A DNA stretch of 64,000 bases from JACCTH01 sp035253825. Its GTDB lineage: Bacteria; Actinomycetota; Acidimicrobiia; Spongiisociales; ZC4RG35. Under the pieces are notes generated by a model. It saw only the letters and a list, made by a program, of their open reading frames with translations, was not told where the DNA came from and made no database searches. Of the stretch, positions 16,679-25,612 are shown one piece after another. How positions within the stretch are numbered: the first letter of the stretch is position 1; each line of letters begins with the position of its first letter. The position numbers and the translations under genes were made by a program. The stretch is from contig DATFBM010000010.1 of assembly GCA_035253825.1 (NCBI GenBank), positions 96,001 through 160,000 of the forward strand, read 5' to 3'.

Positions 16679-18198
16679 ATAGATGGCCGCTTGCGGCCGT
16701 CGTCGTCAGCTCGATCCTGGCCTTGCTGGTGCTTCTCCTCGGAGTCCTCGGAGTGGTGGCTATGACGACGATTGGCCGGCTCAACGACGATGTCTTGGAC
16801 CTTTCGAACCAGCTTGCTTCCGCCGAGTCCCGGATCGCCGATTTGGAAGACGAGCTGGCTTCCGCGCCCGACAACGGGGCGTCGGGACTCGAGGATCTCC
16901 TTGGTGGCCTTCTTCGCGGCGAAGGATCAGGGGACCTGGATGATCTCCTCGGCGACCTCTTCGCCGGAGCGGGCGGCGATCTGGGAGACCTCTTCGGCGA
17001 AGACGGCCTGGGAAGCCTGTTGGGCGGAGCCAACCCCGATCTCGGCTCGTGTCTCACCGCCGTACCGGGTTCGATCGAGATCGCAAACGACAACCTCGAG
17101 GCCCAGATCGACGACATCGCTCTCGCGGTCAGCGACATCCGAGAGCTCGAGTTCACAGGCGACGTCGATCCGATCCTGGTCAGCCCCGAGGAGATGGGCG
17201 AGCGGGTGCGCGATCTCGCGGCCGAAGAGTTGCCCGCCGACGTCGTCGAGTTCGATACCAGGTTATGGGTGGGGCTGCGGATGCTGGATCCAGGCTTCGA
17301 CCTCGTAGAGACCCAGCTCGACTTGCTCGACTCCGCTGTCGCCGGCTACTACGACCCCGATAGCAACGATCTCGTCGTCGCCACCACTGCCAGCGATTCT
17401 CCCCTTGATCCGATCGATCAGGTCACCCTTGCCCACGAGTTGATTCATGCCTTGACCGATTCCAATTTGAACTTCCCCGACATCATCGACGATCCCCGCG
17501 CCGACCCCGAGCGGGTCCGGGCGATTCAGGCCCTGATCGAGGGCGATGCCACCTTGGGCATGCAGCAGTTCTCATTGGGAGCGATCGATCTCATGGACCA
17601 GTTCGGGATGATCCTCGATCCCCGTCTGGCCGCTTCGCAGGCGGATCTGGACGAAGTCCCTTACATCCTCTCGAATGGCTTGCAGCTTCCATACCTCGAG
17701 GGAATGAGCTTCGCATGTGCCCTTTACGCCGACGGCGGATGGGAAGCAGTAGATGCCGCCTACGACAATCCGCCGGACACAACGGCCGAGATTTTGTTCC
17801 CCGAGCTCTACCAGGATGGCTGGGAGCCGGAAACCCCGGCGGCGGCAGGTGGTCCAGGGGCGGGGTGGTCGGAGCTGGGGACGGCCGGGTTCGGCGCCGT
17901 CGATCTCCTCAACCTTTTTTCGGCCCCCAGCGACGACACCTCCGCCGGCCTCGACGACGTCCGGGAGAGAGTTCGTTCCTGGGGTGGTGGAACGGCCACC
18001 GTCTGGGCTCGCGACTCCGACACCGCCATCCTTTTGAATCTGGTCGACAGTGGTGCCGGCACGACCTCCCTATGTGAATCGATGGAAGCCTGGGTCCGGG
18101 CTGCTGCAGTTGAAAATGCGAAAGTCGATTGCCAGGACACCTCGGTTCAGGTCGGGATCGGACCCAACCTCGACATCTCGGACTCGATCGTTGACTAA
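16675..18198 (+). CDS. Membrane-anchored HExxH metallopeptidase-like protein
   Basis: A 507-residue protein with an N-terminal signal anchor (about residues 6-30), a short coiled coil (LNDDVLDLSNQLASAESRIADLEDEL), and an Asp/Leu/Gly-rich stretch with repeated DLLG-type units (about 65-115). The extracytoplasmic domain contains GYYDPDSNDLVV and the zinc-binding motif LAHELIHAL (about residues 251-259), then EGDATLGM, which could give the third ligand. This matches uncharacterised HExxH families common in actinobacteria; peptidase activity is inferred. The start lies inside a shared 16-bp motif. The TlpA-like gene overlaps its last codons. Confidence 0.78.
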   Translation: MNRWPLAAVVVSSILALLVLLLGVLGVVAMTTIGRLNDDVLDLSNQLASAESRIADLEDELASAPDNGASGLEDLLGGLLRGEGSGDLDDLLGDLFAGAGGDLGDLFGEDGLGSLLGGANPDLGSCLTAVPGSIEIANDNLEAQIDDIALAVSDIRELEFTGDVDPILVSPEEMGERVRDLAAEELPADVVEFDTRLWVGLRMLDPGFDLVETQLDLLDSAVAGYYDPDSNDLVVATTASDSPLDPIDQVTLAHELIHALTDSNLNFPDIIDDPRADPERVRAIQALIEGDATLGMQQFSLGAIDLMDQFGMILDPRLAASQADLDEVPYILSNGLQLPYLEGMSFACALYADGGWEAVDAAYDNPPDTTAEILFPELYQDGWEPETPAAAGGPGAGWSELGTAGFGAVDLLNLFSAPSDDTSAGLDDVRERVRSWGGGTATVWARDSDTAILLNLVDSGAGTTSLCESMEAWVRAAAVENAKVDCQDTSVQVGIGPNLDISDSIVD

Positions 18199-18664
18199 GT
18201 CCATCGGCGCCCTCGCGATCGCTTTTTTCGCATTGTTCGCGTGTGCCAGTGATGCCGCCGCCCCCGGAAACGATCTCCCGGAAATGGACCTGGAGGCCTT
18301 CGTCGCTCAGCTGGAATCGTCGGAGAAACCGGTGGTGGTGAACGTTTGGGCATCGTGGTGTCTCCCTTGTCGGGACGAGGCGCCGCTCTTCACCTCGGCC
18401 CACGCCGAATTCGGAGACAGGGTGGATTTCTATGGAATCGCCTACAACGACAATCAGCCCGGAGCCCGGCAGTTCCTGGCCGAGTTCGATCTCCCCTTCA
18501 CCCACTACTTCGACTTCGACGGCGATGCCCTGGTCCGCTTCGGGGGGATCGGTGTCCCTCGCACCTACTTCTTCGATCCCGGAGGAGAACTGGTCGCAAC
18601 TGTCAATGGTGTGCTGACCGAGGACACGCTGACTTCCAACATCGAAGAGCTCGTCGGCCTTTAA
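18191..18664 (+). CDS. TlpA-like thioredoxin lipoprotein
   Basis: A 157-residue extracytoplasmic thiol-disulfide protein. It has an N-terminal signal with a lipobox-like LFACAS (Cys near residue 17), then a thioredoxin fold with the active site WASWCLPC (CxxC) and the cis-Pro region GIGVPRTYFFD. It probably reduces or resolves disulfides outside the membrane, in the manner of TlpA/ResA. The TTG start at 18191 overlaps the preceding gene's TAA. The next gene (ABC exporter) starts right after its own TAA. The three form a tight operon. Confidence 0.82.
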   Translation: MTKSIGALAIAFFALFACASDAAAPGNDLPEMDLEAFVAQLESSEKPVVVNVWASWCLPCRDEAPLFTSAHAEFGDRVDFYGIAYNDNQPGARQFLAEFDLPFTHYFDFDGDALVRFGGIGVPRTYFFDPGGELVATVNGVLTEDTLTSNIEELVGL

Positions 18665-20530
18665 GTGTCCGATCAGGTCACGGTCTACGACCTCCAAAGC
18701 CGGGAGGACGCCAGGATCGAGCTCAAACGACTCCCTCCTCTGATCCGTCACGGCCTGCGGGTCATCGTCGACGCCGGCCGGCGGGAGTTCATTCTTTCGA
18801 CAGTGCTTCAAATCTTTTCCGGCGTCTCGGTGGCGATCTCGCTCCTTATCGGGCAGAGGGCCTTACAGGCCCTGCTCGAAGTCGACCGCGTCGGGTCGGG
18901 CTTCGATCCCGTTGTTCCCTGGGCAGTCGCCCTCGCCGTCGTCACCGGGGCGAGCCTTTTCGCATCCTCGGTGCAACGCGAGCAGCAGCAAATCCTCGGT
19001 GAGTTGGTTGGCCGCCACATGCAACAGGCCACGCTCGAGGTGGCAACCAGAGTCGACCTGGCAGCATTCGAGCACCCTGATTTCCACAACCGCCTGCAAC
19101 GAGTTCAGTCGGCCACTGGCCAGCCCCTCAACATGGTCTACGGCCTTAGCGGCATCGCCTCGGCCTTGATCGGCGTCGTTGGCGTCGCTGCGGCCCTGAT
19201 CGCCATCGAACCGCTCTTGATCCCGATGGTGTTGGTCGTATTGCTCCCCGCCTGGCTTGCCGCCTCGCGCCGGGGTTCGGAGTTCTGGCGTTTCTTCTGG
19301 CGAATGACGCCTCGCGATCGCGAGCGGAACTATCTCGGTCATCTACTAGCTGGCCGCGATGAGGCCAAGGAGGTGCGAGCCTTCGGCCTCGGGCGCTATC
19401 TCCTGGGACGCTGGAACCGTCTCTACGACGAGCGCCTCAGCGACCTTCGTCAAGTGGCTCGCCGTCAGCTGCGCTATTCCCTCTTGGCCACCGCAGTTAT
19501 CGGCACTGTGCTCGGCGCCACCGTTGTCCTCGTCGCCTGGCTCGCTTCCAGCGGACGGGTTTCACTTTCCGAGGCGGGAATTGCAGTGGCGGGGATCGCC
19601 GTTATCGGAGCCCGGCTGACCGGTGCTGGCTATTCAGCCGCCAGCCTGTCCGAGGCTGGTTTCTATCTCGACGACTTCAAAACCTTTCTCGCCCTCGGGA
19701 CTCCACCGGGTGCAGCGACCAGTCCGCCACCATCCGGGTTCAGGGCCATCGTTGCCGAAGACGTGACCTTCACCTACCCGAGCAGTGAGGAACCGGCCCT
19801 GATCGATGTCTCGCTTCACATCGATGCCGGCGAGATCGTGGCACTGGTCGGTGAGAACGGCTCCGGCAAGTCGACACTGGCGAAGCTTCTCGCCGGCCTC
19901 TACGCCCCGGCCTCGGGGCGGATCACCTGGGACGGGATCGACATCTCTTCTCTCGATCAAACCGAGCTCTCGAAAAAGGTGGCCGTGATCTTCCAGGATT
20001 TCATTCGCTACCACTTGGACGTGACCAGCAACATCGGCTTTGGCAATATCGCCTTCGGCAATATCGGCTTCGACAACATCGGCTATGCCGACAACGGGAC
20101 GAAAGGTCCGACGTTGCTCGATGCCGCCCGCCAGGCGGGGGCCGATGAATTCATCGACAAGCTGCCGCGGGGTTATGAAACCCTTCTCGGTCCCGAGTTC
20201 CTTGGTGGGGTAGACCTCTCGGTCGGACAGTGGCAGCGGATCGCCTTAGCCCGAGCGTTTTTCCGAGATGCGCCCCTGATCATCCTCGACGAACCCACCG
20301 CCTCCCTCGACGCCAGAGCCGAGCACGAATTGTTTGCCCGCATTCGCACTCTGCTCGTCGGCCGAACGGTGTTGCTCATCTCGCACCGCTTCTCCTCGGT
20401 ACGAGCTGCCGACCGGGTCTATGTCTTGGAAGAGGGAAGAGTGGTCGAAGCGGGTACCCATGCCGAATTGATCGCTGCCGCCGGCCGCTACGCCGAGATG
20501 TACACGATGCAGGCAGAGGCCTACCGCTAG
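18665..20530 (+). CDS. ABC exporter, fused permease and ATPase
   Basis: A 621-residue half-transporter with an N-terminal membrane domain (about residues 30-330) and a C-terminal nucleotide-binding domain. Walker A is GENGSGKST, the Q-loop is VIFQDFIRY, the signature is LSVGQWQ, and Walker B is LIILDEPTAS, followed by the switch His in LISHRFSS. Between the Q-loop and the signature sits an unusual insertion of four near-identical pentapeptides (NIGFG, NIAFG, NIGFD, NIGYA). The exported substrate is unknown. The GTG start directly follows the TlpA-like stop. The gene ends 51 bp before the convergent gatB stop. Confidence 0.88.
   Translation: MSDQVTVYDLQSREDARIELKRLPPLIRHGLRVIVDAGRREFILSTVLQIFSGVSVAISLLIGQRALQALLEVDRVGSGFDPVVPWAVALAVVTGASLFASSVQREQQQILGELVGRHMQQATLEVATRVDLAAFEHPDFHNRLQRVQSATGQPLNMVYGLSGIASALIGVVGVAAALIAIEPLLIPMVLVVLLPAWLAASRRGSEFWRFFWRMTPRDRERNYLGHLLAGRDEAKEVRAFGLGRYLLGRWNRLYDERLSDLRQVARRQLRYSLLATAVIGTVLGATVVLVAWLASSGRVSLSEAGIAVAGIAVIGARLTGAGYSAASLSEAGFYLDDFKTFLALGTPPGAATSPPPSGFRAIVAEDVTFTYPSSEEPALIDVSLHIDAGEIVALVGENGSGKSTLAKLLAGLYAPASGRITWDGIDISSLDQTELSKKVAVIFQDFIRYHLDVTSNIGFGNIAFGNIGFDNIGYADNGTKGPTLLDAARQAGADEFIDKLPRGYETLLGPEFLGGVDLSVGQWQRIALARAFFRDAPLIILDEPTASLDARAEHELFARIRTLLVGRTVLLISHRFSSVRAADRVYVLEEGRVVEAGTHAELIAAAGRYAEMYTMQAEAYR
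20030..20089 (+). repeat. Four tandem 15-bp repeats inside the ABC ATPase domain
   Basis: The units are 20030-20044, 20045-20059, 20060-20074 and 20075-20089. They encode NIGFG, NIAFG, NIGFD and NIGYA. Normal ABC ATPases have one such segment (ENIxFG) after the Q-loop. Confidence 0.85.
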
Positions 20531-20538
20531 GCCCGAAA

Positions 20539-20591
20539 CGAAACCTAATGCTATAGGCCGCGGAAACCGCCGCTTACAGCCTTAGGTTTCG
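20539..20591. repeat. 47-bp palindromic element, copy 1
   Basis: The core 20542-20588 runs from AACCTAA to TTAGGTT. The outer 10 bp (CGAAACCTAA/TTAGGTTTCG) pair perfectly, and the centre forms GCGG-AAA-CCGC. The element lies between the convergent ABC exporter and gatB, and supplies the gatB stop codon. It matches copy 2 (27156-27202) at 37 of 47 positions. Confidence 0.8.
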
Positions 20592-22027
20592 AGTTGTTGC
20601 CTCAAGATCTGATTGACGAGCTTGGGATCGGCCTTTCCCGCAGTCGCCTTCATGACCATCCCCACCAGGAAGCCGAACACTTTCTGCTCACCGGATCGAT
20701 AGCGCTCCACCGCCTCCGGTTGCGAGTTCACGACTTCGGAGACGGCGGCCTCCAGGGCAGATGTGTCCGAGATCTGAATCAAGTCGAGCCGGGCCGCGAC
20801 GACTTCGGCCTCATCGCCACTTTTCAGCATTTCAACGAGAACTTCCTTGGCAGCCGACGATGAAAGTCTTCCCTCCTCGGTCATCTCGATCAGGCCGAAG
20901 AGCAACCGGCCGTCGAGAGTGGCAGGGGTTTCTAGCCGCCGAGTCGCCGCCGTCAGCTCACCGGCCACCCAGTTGGCGGCGGTCGCCGGCGGAGCGCCCA
21001 ATGCCACCGCTTCTTCGAAGGTCCGTCGCAACTCGGCACCGGCGTGGGCCAAGGCCCGGGCGGTGTGTGGCGCCATTCCCAGTCCCTCAAACCGCGCCCG
21101 GCGATCCGCCGGTAGCTCGGGAAGCCCGGCCCGGAGCTCCTCGACCTTGTCGGCCGCGAAGACCAGCGGCAGGAGATCGGGCTCGGCGAAGTACCGATAG
21201 TCCGAGCTCTCTTCCTTGCTCCGCATGCTGTAGGTAGCCCCGGCCTCCTCGTCCCAGTGCCGGGTCTCCTGACGGACCTTTTCTCCCTTCTCGAGGAGAG
21301 TCACCTGACGATCGATTTCAGAGGCGATTGCCCGCTCCAACGATCGGAACGAGTTCATGTTCTTGATCTCGACCTTGGTGCCCAAGGCGTCGGTGCCCAT
21401 CGGGCGCACCGACACGTTGGCGTCGAAGCGGATCGAGCCGGCCTCCATCCGGGCATCGGAAACACCGAGTTCTGCCACCAGATTGCGCAGGTCTTGGGCG
21501 TATGCCCGGGCCTCGGGTGCCGAGCGCAGGTCGGGTCGGGAGACGATCTCGACCAGAGGCACTCCCGAACGGTTGAAGTCGAGCAGGGTCGACGTGGCGC
21601 TGTGGATGCGACCCCCGTCTCCCTGATGGAGGCTCTTTCCGGTGTCCTCTTCCATATGGGCTCGCTCGATGCCGATCCGCCTGCTCTCTTCGCCCACGGT
21701 TACATCGAGGAATCCATCGCGGCACACGGGCAGATCAAACTGGCTGACCTGGTAGTTCTTGGGCAGGTCGGCATAGAAGTAGTTCTTGCGATGGAAGACC
21801 GATCTCTCACTGACCTCGCATTGAAGGGCGAGGCCGATCCGGACGATCCAATCCATGGCCACGCTATTGGCCACCGGCAAAGCCCCCGGGAGTCCGAGGC
21901 AGGTGGGACAGACTTTGGTGTTGGCCTCCCCGCCGAAGGAGACCTCGCACCCGCAGAACATCTTCGACTGGGTGCTGAGCTCGACATGCACCTCGATCCC
22001 GATCACCGGCTCCCAGGCCGTGGTCAT
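20582..22027 (-). CDS. gatB: Asp-tRNA(Asn)/Glu-tRNA(Gln) amidotransferase subunit B
   Basis: A 481-residue kinase/tRNA-recognition subunit of GatCAB. It phosphorylates the carboxyl group of misacylated Glu-tRNA(Gln) or Asp-tRNA(Asn) before amidation. Motifs: EPVIGIEVHVELSTQSKMFCGC with the zinc-binding CGC and CPTCLGLPGALPV, NRKNYFY-like HRKNYFYADLPKNYQ, and RPDLRSAPEARAY, with a C-terminal YqeY-like domain. The ATG at 22027 overlaps the gatA stop (ATGA). The longer open frame upstream is out of frame with gatA and is not part of this gene. The last few codons lie inside a palindromic element. Confidence 0.96.
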   Translation of the reverse strand: MTTAWEPVIGIEVHVELSTQSKMFCGCEVSFGGEANTKVCPTCLGLPGALPVANSVAMDWIVRIGLALQCEVSERSVFHRKNYFYADLPKNYQVSQFDLPVCRDGFLDVTVGEESRRIGIERAHMEEDTGKSLHQGDGGRIHSATSTLLDFNRSGVPLVEIVSRPDLRSAPEARAYAQDLRNLVAELGVSDARMEAGSIRFDANVSVRPMGTDALGTKVEIKNMNSFRSLERAIASEIDRQVTLLEKGEKVRQETRHWDEEAGATYSMRSKEESSDYRYFAEPDLLPLVFAADKVEELRAGLPELPADRRARFEGLGMAPHTARALAHAGAELRRTFEEAVALGAPPATAANWVAGELTAATRRLETPATLDGRLLFGLIEMTEEGRLSSSAAKEVLVEMLKSGDEAEVVAARLDLIQISDTSALEAAVSEVVNSQPEAVERYRSGEQKVFGFLVGMVMKATAGKADPKLVNQILRQQLET

Positions 22028-23484
22028 GGGCTCACCGCCAACGGCGGCCGTGCATCGAAGTTGGCTAGGGCCTCCACCGCCTTCGCCGTTTGAAACATCA
22101 CCTTCTCGCCAAGGGCCGGGGCCATGATCTGAAAGCCGATCGGAAGCCCGGCCGAATCGAGTCCGATCGGCACCGAAATCGCCGGGGTCCCGGCGAGGTT
22201 GGCAGGGATCGTGCACACATCGGAGAGGTACATGGCCAGCGGATCCTGGGTCTTGGCTCCGAGTTCGAAGGCGGTGGTCGGGCTCGTGGGCGAGACCAGG
22301 ACGTCGGCCTGTTCGAAGACGGTCGCCATCTCGGCGATCAACCGGCTCCGCACCTTCTGGGCTTTTCCATAGAAAGCGTCGTAATAGCCAGCCGAAAGCG
22401 CATAGGTGCCGAGCAGAATCCGCCGCGTGACCTCGGGCCCGAACCCCTCCGCCCGAGTACGCGCCATCATTTCCTCGACGGTCTCGCCTGCAACCCGGAG
22501 CCCGTAACGAACCCCATCGAAGCGCGCCAGGTTTGCCGAACACTCGGCGGGAGCGATGAGGTAATAGACCGAGAGGGCCACCTCGAATGAGGGCAGGGAC
22601 ACCTCCGAAACCTTGGCTCCCTCGTCCGCCAGATTGTCCACCATGGCAGAAGTGGCGGCTGCCACCTCGGCGTCATAGCCCTCGCCCCCGAGCTCCCGCA
22701 CGATTCCCACCCGGAGACCGCTGACTCCCTCGGCCAACGTCGGGCGAATTTCGGGTACGGGACCCTGGTACGAGGTGGCGTCGAGGGGGTCATGACCTGC
22801 CACTGCTTCGAACAGGGTCAAGGCGTCGCCGACTGTGCGGGCGAAGGGACCGATCTGATCGAGACTCGAGGCGAACGCCACCAGCCCGTATCTGCTGACC
22901 AAGCCGTAGGTGGGTTTGAATCCGACCACACCGCAGAGCGCGGCAGGTTGACGTATCGAGCCGCCGGTGTCCGAACCAAAGGCTCCCAGCACCGACCCCA
23001 CCGCTACCGCCGCCGCCGATCCTCCCGAGCTTCCTCCCGGCACCCGTTCCGGGTTCCAGGGATTGCGAGTAGGCCCAAAGGCGGAGTTCTCGGTGGATGA
23101 GCCCATGGCGAACTCGTCGCAGTTGGTCTTGCCCACCAAAACCGCACCAGCAGCTCGGAGCCGGGCCACCGCGGTGGCATCGTATGGAGGGCGATAGCCG
23201 AAAAGAATCTTGCTTCCGCAGGTCGTTTCCAAGTTGCGAGTACAGAAGTTGTCCTTCACGGCCAGCGGCACGCCCTCAAGGGGTCCGCGCGACTGGCCGC
23301 GCCGCAACCGCTCATTGGAAGCAGCAGCCGCGGCTTGCGCCCCCTCGTGGTCGATGGTGAGAAAACTGTGAAGGTCGGCCTCGGTCAAAGAAGCCCGGGC
23401 CAGGACCGAGTCGAGCAGCTCAGTGGCGGAGATCTCTCCGGCCGCCAGAGCGCTCCCGGCACTCGCAATCGTGAAGTCTGCCAT
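22024..23484 (-). CDS. gatA: Asp-tRNA(Asn)/Glu-tRNA(Gln) amidotransferase subunit A
   Basis: A 486-residue glutaminase subunit that releases ammonia for GatB. It is an amidase-signature protein with the full Ser-cisSer-Lys triad visible: Lys77 in AVKDNF, Ser152 in GGSSGGSAAAV, and Ser176 in GSDTGGSIRQPA. Length and motifs are normal. It is the middle gene of gatC-gatA-gatB, overlapping gatC by 1 bp and gatB by 4 bp, so the three subunits are translationally coupled. Confidence 0.96.
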   Translation of the reverse strand: MADFTIASAGSALAAGEISATELLDSVLARASLTEADLHSFLTIDHEGAQAAAAASNERLRRGQSRGPLEGVPLAVKDNFCTRNLETTCGSKILFGYRPPYDATAVARLRAAGAVLVGKTNCDEFAMGSSTENSAFGPTRNPWNPERVPGGSSGGSAAAVAVGSVLGAFGSDTGGSIRQPAALCGVVGFKPTYGLVSRYGLVAFASSLDQIGPFARTVGDALTLFEAVAGHDPLDATSYQGPVPEIRPTLAEGVSGLRVGIVRELGGEGYDAEVAAATSAMVDNLADEGAKVSEVSLPSFEVALSVYYLIAPAECSANLARFDGVRYGLRVAGETVEEMMARTRAEGFGPEVTRRILLGTYALSAGYYDAFYGKAQKVRSRLIAEMATVFEQADVLVSPTSPTTAFELGAKTQDPLAMYLSDVCTIPANLAGTPAISVPIGLDSAGLPIGFQIMAPALGEKVMFQTAKAVEALANFDARPPLAVSP

Positions 23485-23771
23485 CAGCCCTCGAGAGCCG
23501 GCGGGACCACGAAGTAGACCCCTTCGGTCGCTGGTGCCGCGGCCAAGACTTCGACTCGGTCGAGGGAGGGTCGAATCTCGTCAGGACGGAACTGGTTGAC
23601 GATCCCTAAGGGGTGAGCCGTCGCCTCGAATCCCTCGGTATCAACTTCTTGGACCTTGGCAGCGTGCTCCAGGATCACTCCGAGCTGATCGCGGTAGAAG
23701 GAAAGCTCTTCCGCCGACAAACCCAGACGGGCGAGTCGGGCTACGTATGCGATATCGATGTCAACATGCAT
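23484..23771 (-). CDS. gatC: Asp-tRNA(Asn)/Glu-tRNA(Gln) amidotransferase subunit C
   Basis: A 95-residue small subunit that wraps around GatA and GatB and stabilises the complex. It shows the usual N-terminal helices (VARLARLGLSAEELSFYRDQLGVILEHAAKV) and the C-terminal belt (LRxD-like PDEIRPSLDRVEVLAAAP). It is first in the operon. The only upstream signal I see is a GGAAAG sequence just before the ATG and a TAAACT box about 33 nt upstream, so this operon may have a short leader. Confidence 0.92.
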   Translation of the reverse strand: MHVDIDIAYVARLARLGLSAEELSFYRDQLGVILEHAAKVQEVDTEGFEATAHPLGIVNQFRPDEIRPSLDRVEVLAAAPATEGVYFVVPPALEG

Positions 23772-23894
23772 GGGACTTTCCGGACGGCGGGAAGGGCTCG
23801 AGTTTAGGTAGGCCCCGCTCCGGCATTCCCGGTTGCGTCTCTCCTAGGGCACTGCTTAGCTGCCCCAGGTTGCCTGTCGCCCGGAGGGGGTCAC

Positions 23895-25031
23895 ATGCTC
23901 AAGGGAGACTCGGCTCGTGCCGAAAATCCGGGGATGGAGTGGAGGAGTCGCCGTTTGGTTCTGGCTGTCGTTGCCCTGTTTGCGCTGGCAGCGGGGCCTG
24001 TCTCTGCAGAGGAAGCATTTGTCCCCTCACAGCCCTTCGATGCCAGCCAGATCGTCTTCCCCGTCGTTGGTGGCCCAACCTTTTTCATAGACGACTTCTA
24101 CCAGCCTCGGTCGGGAGGACGCACTCACGGCGCAACCGACATCATGACCGGCGGGATCAAGGGATGGCCCGTGGTGGCTGCCGCGGATGGAGTGGTTACC
24201 TGGATCGGCTCGACCTGCTGCTATCTGGCACTTGATCACGGGGGCGGTTACGAGACCTGGTACATCCACCTCAATAACGACACGCCCGGGACCGACGACG
24301 GCCAGGCTTGGGGCATCGCCGTCACCGAGGGAACCGTCGTCGCCAAGGGACAGTTGATCGGGTGGGTCGGAGACAGCGGCAATGCCGAGAGTGTCGGACC
24401 CCATCTTCATTTCGAAATTCGCCTCAACGACGTACCGATCAACCCGTATCCCTATCTCCTCACTGCCCCCCGCCTTCTGAGCCCTGGCGGGACATACGTC
24501 ATCCCGTCAGCCAACACCTTCACTGACGATGACGGGAACCCTCACGAAGCCAACATCGAGAAGCTTTACGAGAACGGCATCACCATTGGCTGTGCTCCAA
24601 GCCGCTACTGCCCTCTCCAGACCTTGAGCCGGGGACAGATTGCGCTCTTCATTTTCCGGTTGTTGAACCTCTCCCCCACCACCAACGACTACTACGACGA
24701 CGACAATGGGTCGCCCTACGAAGTGGCAGCCAACGCCATCACAGCCAGCGGGATCGGATTTGGCTGCGGGGAACGCAGGTTTTGCGAGGATGACGCTCTT
24801 CCCCGCGAACAAATGGCCGAGCTCTTGGTTCGGACCTTCAACCTCCCAGCATCGTCGACCGATTACTTCGATGACGACGACGGCTCCGCCTTTCAGGCCT
24901 CGATCAACGCGCTCCGACAGGCAGGCATCACCATCGGTTGCGACCCCGACGATCCTGCCATGTACTGTCCGATTCGAACCCTCACCCGGGACGAGATGGC
25001 AACTTTCTTCGTGAGAGCAATGGGGCTGTAG
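23895..25031 (+). CDS. Secreted M23 peptidase with three SLH-like modules
   Basis: A 378-residue secreted protein with a signal peptide ending near AGPVSAEE (about residue 38). A LytM/M23 domain follows, with zinc ligands in HGATD and HLHFE (about residues 76-180). Three S-layer-homology-like modules of about 55 residues come next, each with a DDD(N/G)xxxE/Q start, a GIT-GC or GFGC middle and a RxQ/RxE(MA) end. It probably cuts or remodels peptidoglycan while bound to the wall. A strong GGAGG lies 7 nt before the ATG at 23895, an exception to the leaderless pattern. Cys pairs in each module (GCAPSRYC, GCGERRFC) suggest disulfides. Confidence 0.87.
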   Translation: MLKGDSARAENPGMEWRSRRLVLAVVALFALAAGPVSAEEAFVPSQPFDASQIVFPVVGGPTFFIDDFYQPRSGGRTHGATDIMTGGIKGWPVVAAADGVVTWIGSTCCYLALDHGGGYETWYIHLNNDTPGTDDGQAWGIAVTEGTVVAKGQLIGWVGDSGNAESVGPHLHFEIRLNDVPINPYPYLLTAPRLLSPGGTYVIPSANTFTDDDGNPHEANIEKLYENGITIGCAPSRYCPLQTLSRGQIALFIFRLLNLSPTTNDYYDDDNGSPYEVAANAITASGIGFGCGERRFCEDDALPREQMAELLVRTFNLPASSTDYFDDDDGSAFQASINALRQAGITIGCDPDDPAMYCPIRTLTRDEMATFFVRAMGL

Positions 25032-25102
25032 TCGGTCTGAGAACCAAAAAAAGCAGCCGGGCGTCTAAGCGAGGTGAGCGCCCCGGCCGCCAACAAGAGG
25101 TG

Positions 25103-25612
25103 ATGGCAACCGACACCGGCGAGATTCCGGTGGTGCGGATGCAGGAATCCTCGTTCGAGGCGTTCTATCGCAGCAATCGCCAGCACATCTTTCGGGCGCT
25201 GGCCCTGACCTTGGGTAATCGCGATTTGGCGGCGGAGGCGGTGGACGAGGCGATGACCCGCACCTATCAGCACTGGCGTACGGTCTCTGGTTTCGACAAC
25301 CAGGCCGGCTGGACCTATCGGGTGGGACTCAACTGGGCTCGGTCGAGACTCCGCAAGCGCAAACGGGAAGTCCTCGCCGATCAGGTTCCTGAACGTTCGA
25401 CCGAAGTCAGCTTCACCGACCCCGATCTGGACCGGGCCGTGAAGGCCTTGCCACTGGACGCGAGAGCGGTGGTGGTGCTTCGCCATTATCTCGATTGGAG
25501 CACCGACGATGTGGCGAGAGCCCTGGGAATCAGGCCGGGCACTGTGAAAAGCCGCCTGCACCGGGCGATGGCGGAACTTCGGCAGCAATTGGGGATGAAA
25601 GATGAGGCTTGA
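25103..25612 (+). CDS. ECF sigma factor (SigE-family-like)
   Basis: A 169-residue sigma-70 protein. Region 2: FEAFYRSNRQHIFRALALTLGNRDLAAEAVDEAMTRTYQHW with WTYRVGLNWARSRLRKR. Region 4: VKALPLDARAVVVLRHYLDWSTDDVARALGIRPGTVKSRLHRAM. The start at 25103 is preceded by AAGAGGTG; an upstream in-frame extension looks non-coding. Its end overlaps the next gene by 11 bp, which encodes an anchored protein that could regulate it. This repeats the sigma/membrane-partner layout at 11.5-12.9 kb. Confidence 0.85.
   Translation: MATDTGEIPVVRMQESSFEAFYRSNRQHIFRALALTLGNRDLAAEAVDEAMTRTYQHWRTVSGFDNQAGWTYRVGLNWARSRLRKRKREVLADQVPERSTEVSFTDPDLDRAVKALPLDARAVVVLRHYLDWSTDDVARALGIRPGTVKSRLHRAMAELRQQLGMKDEA

Noticed and set aside
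20539..20591. 47-bp palindromes as ordinary intrinsic terminators
   Set aside because: No T-run follows on either strand, and copy 2 lies before a codirectional gene. A role in RNA 3' ends cannot be excluded.
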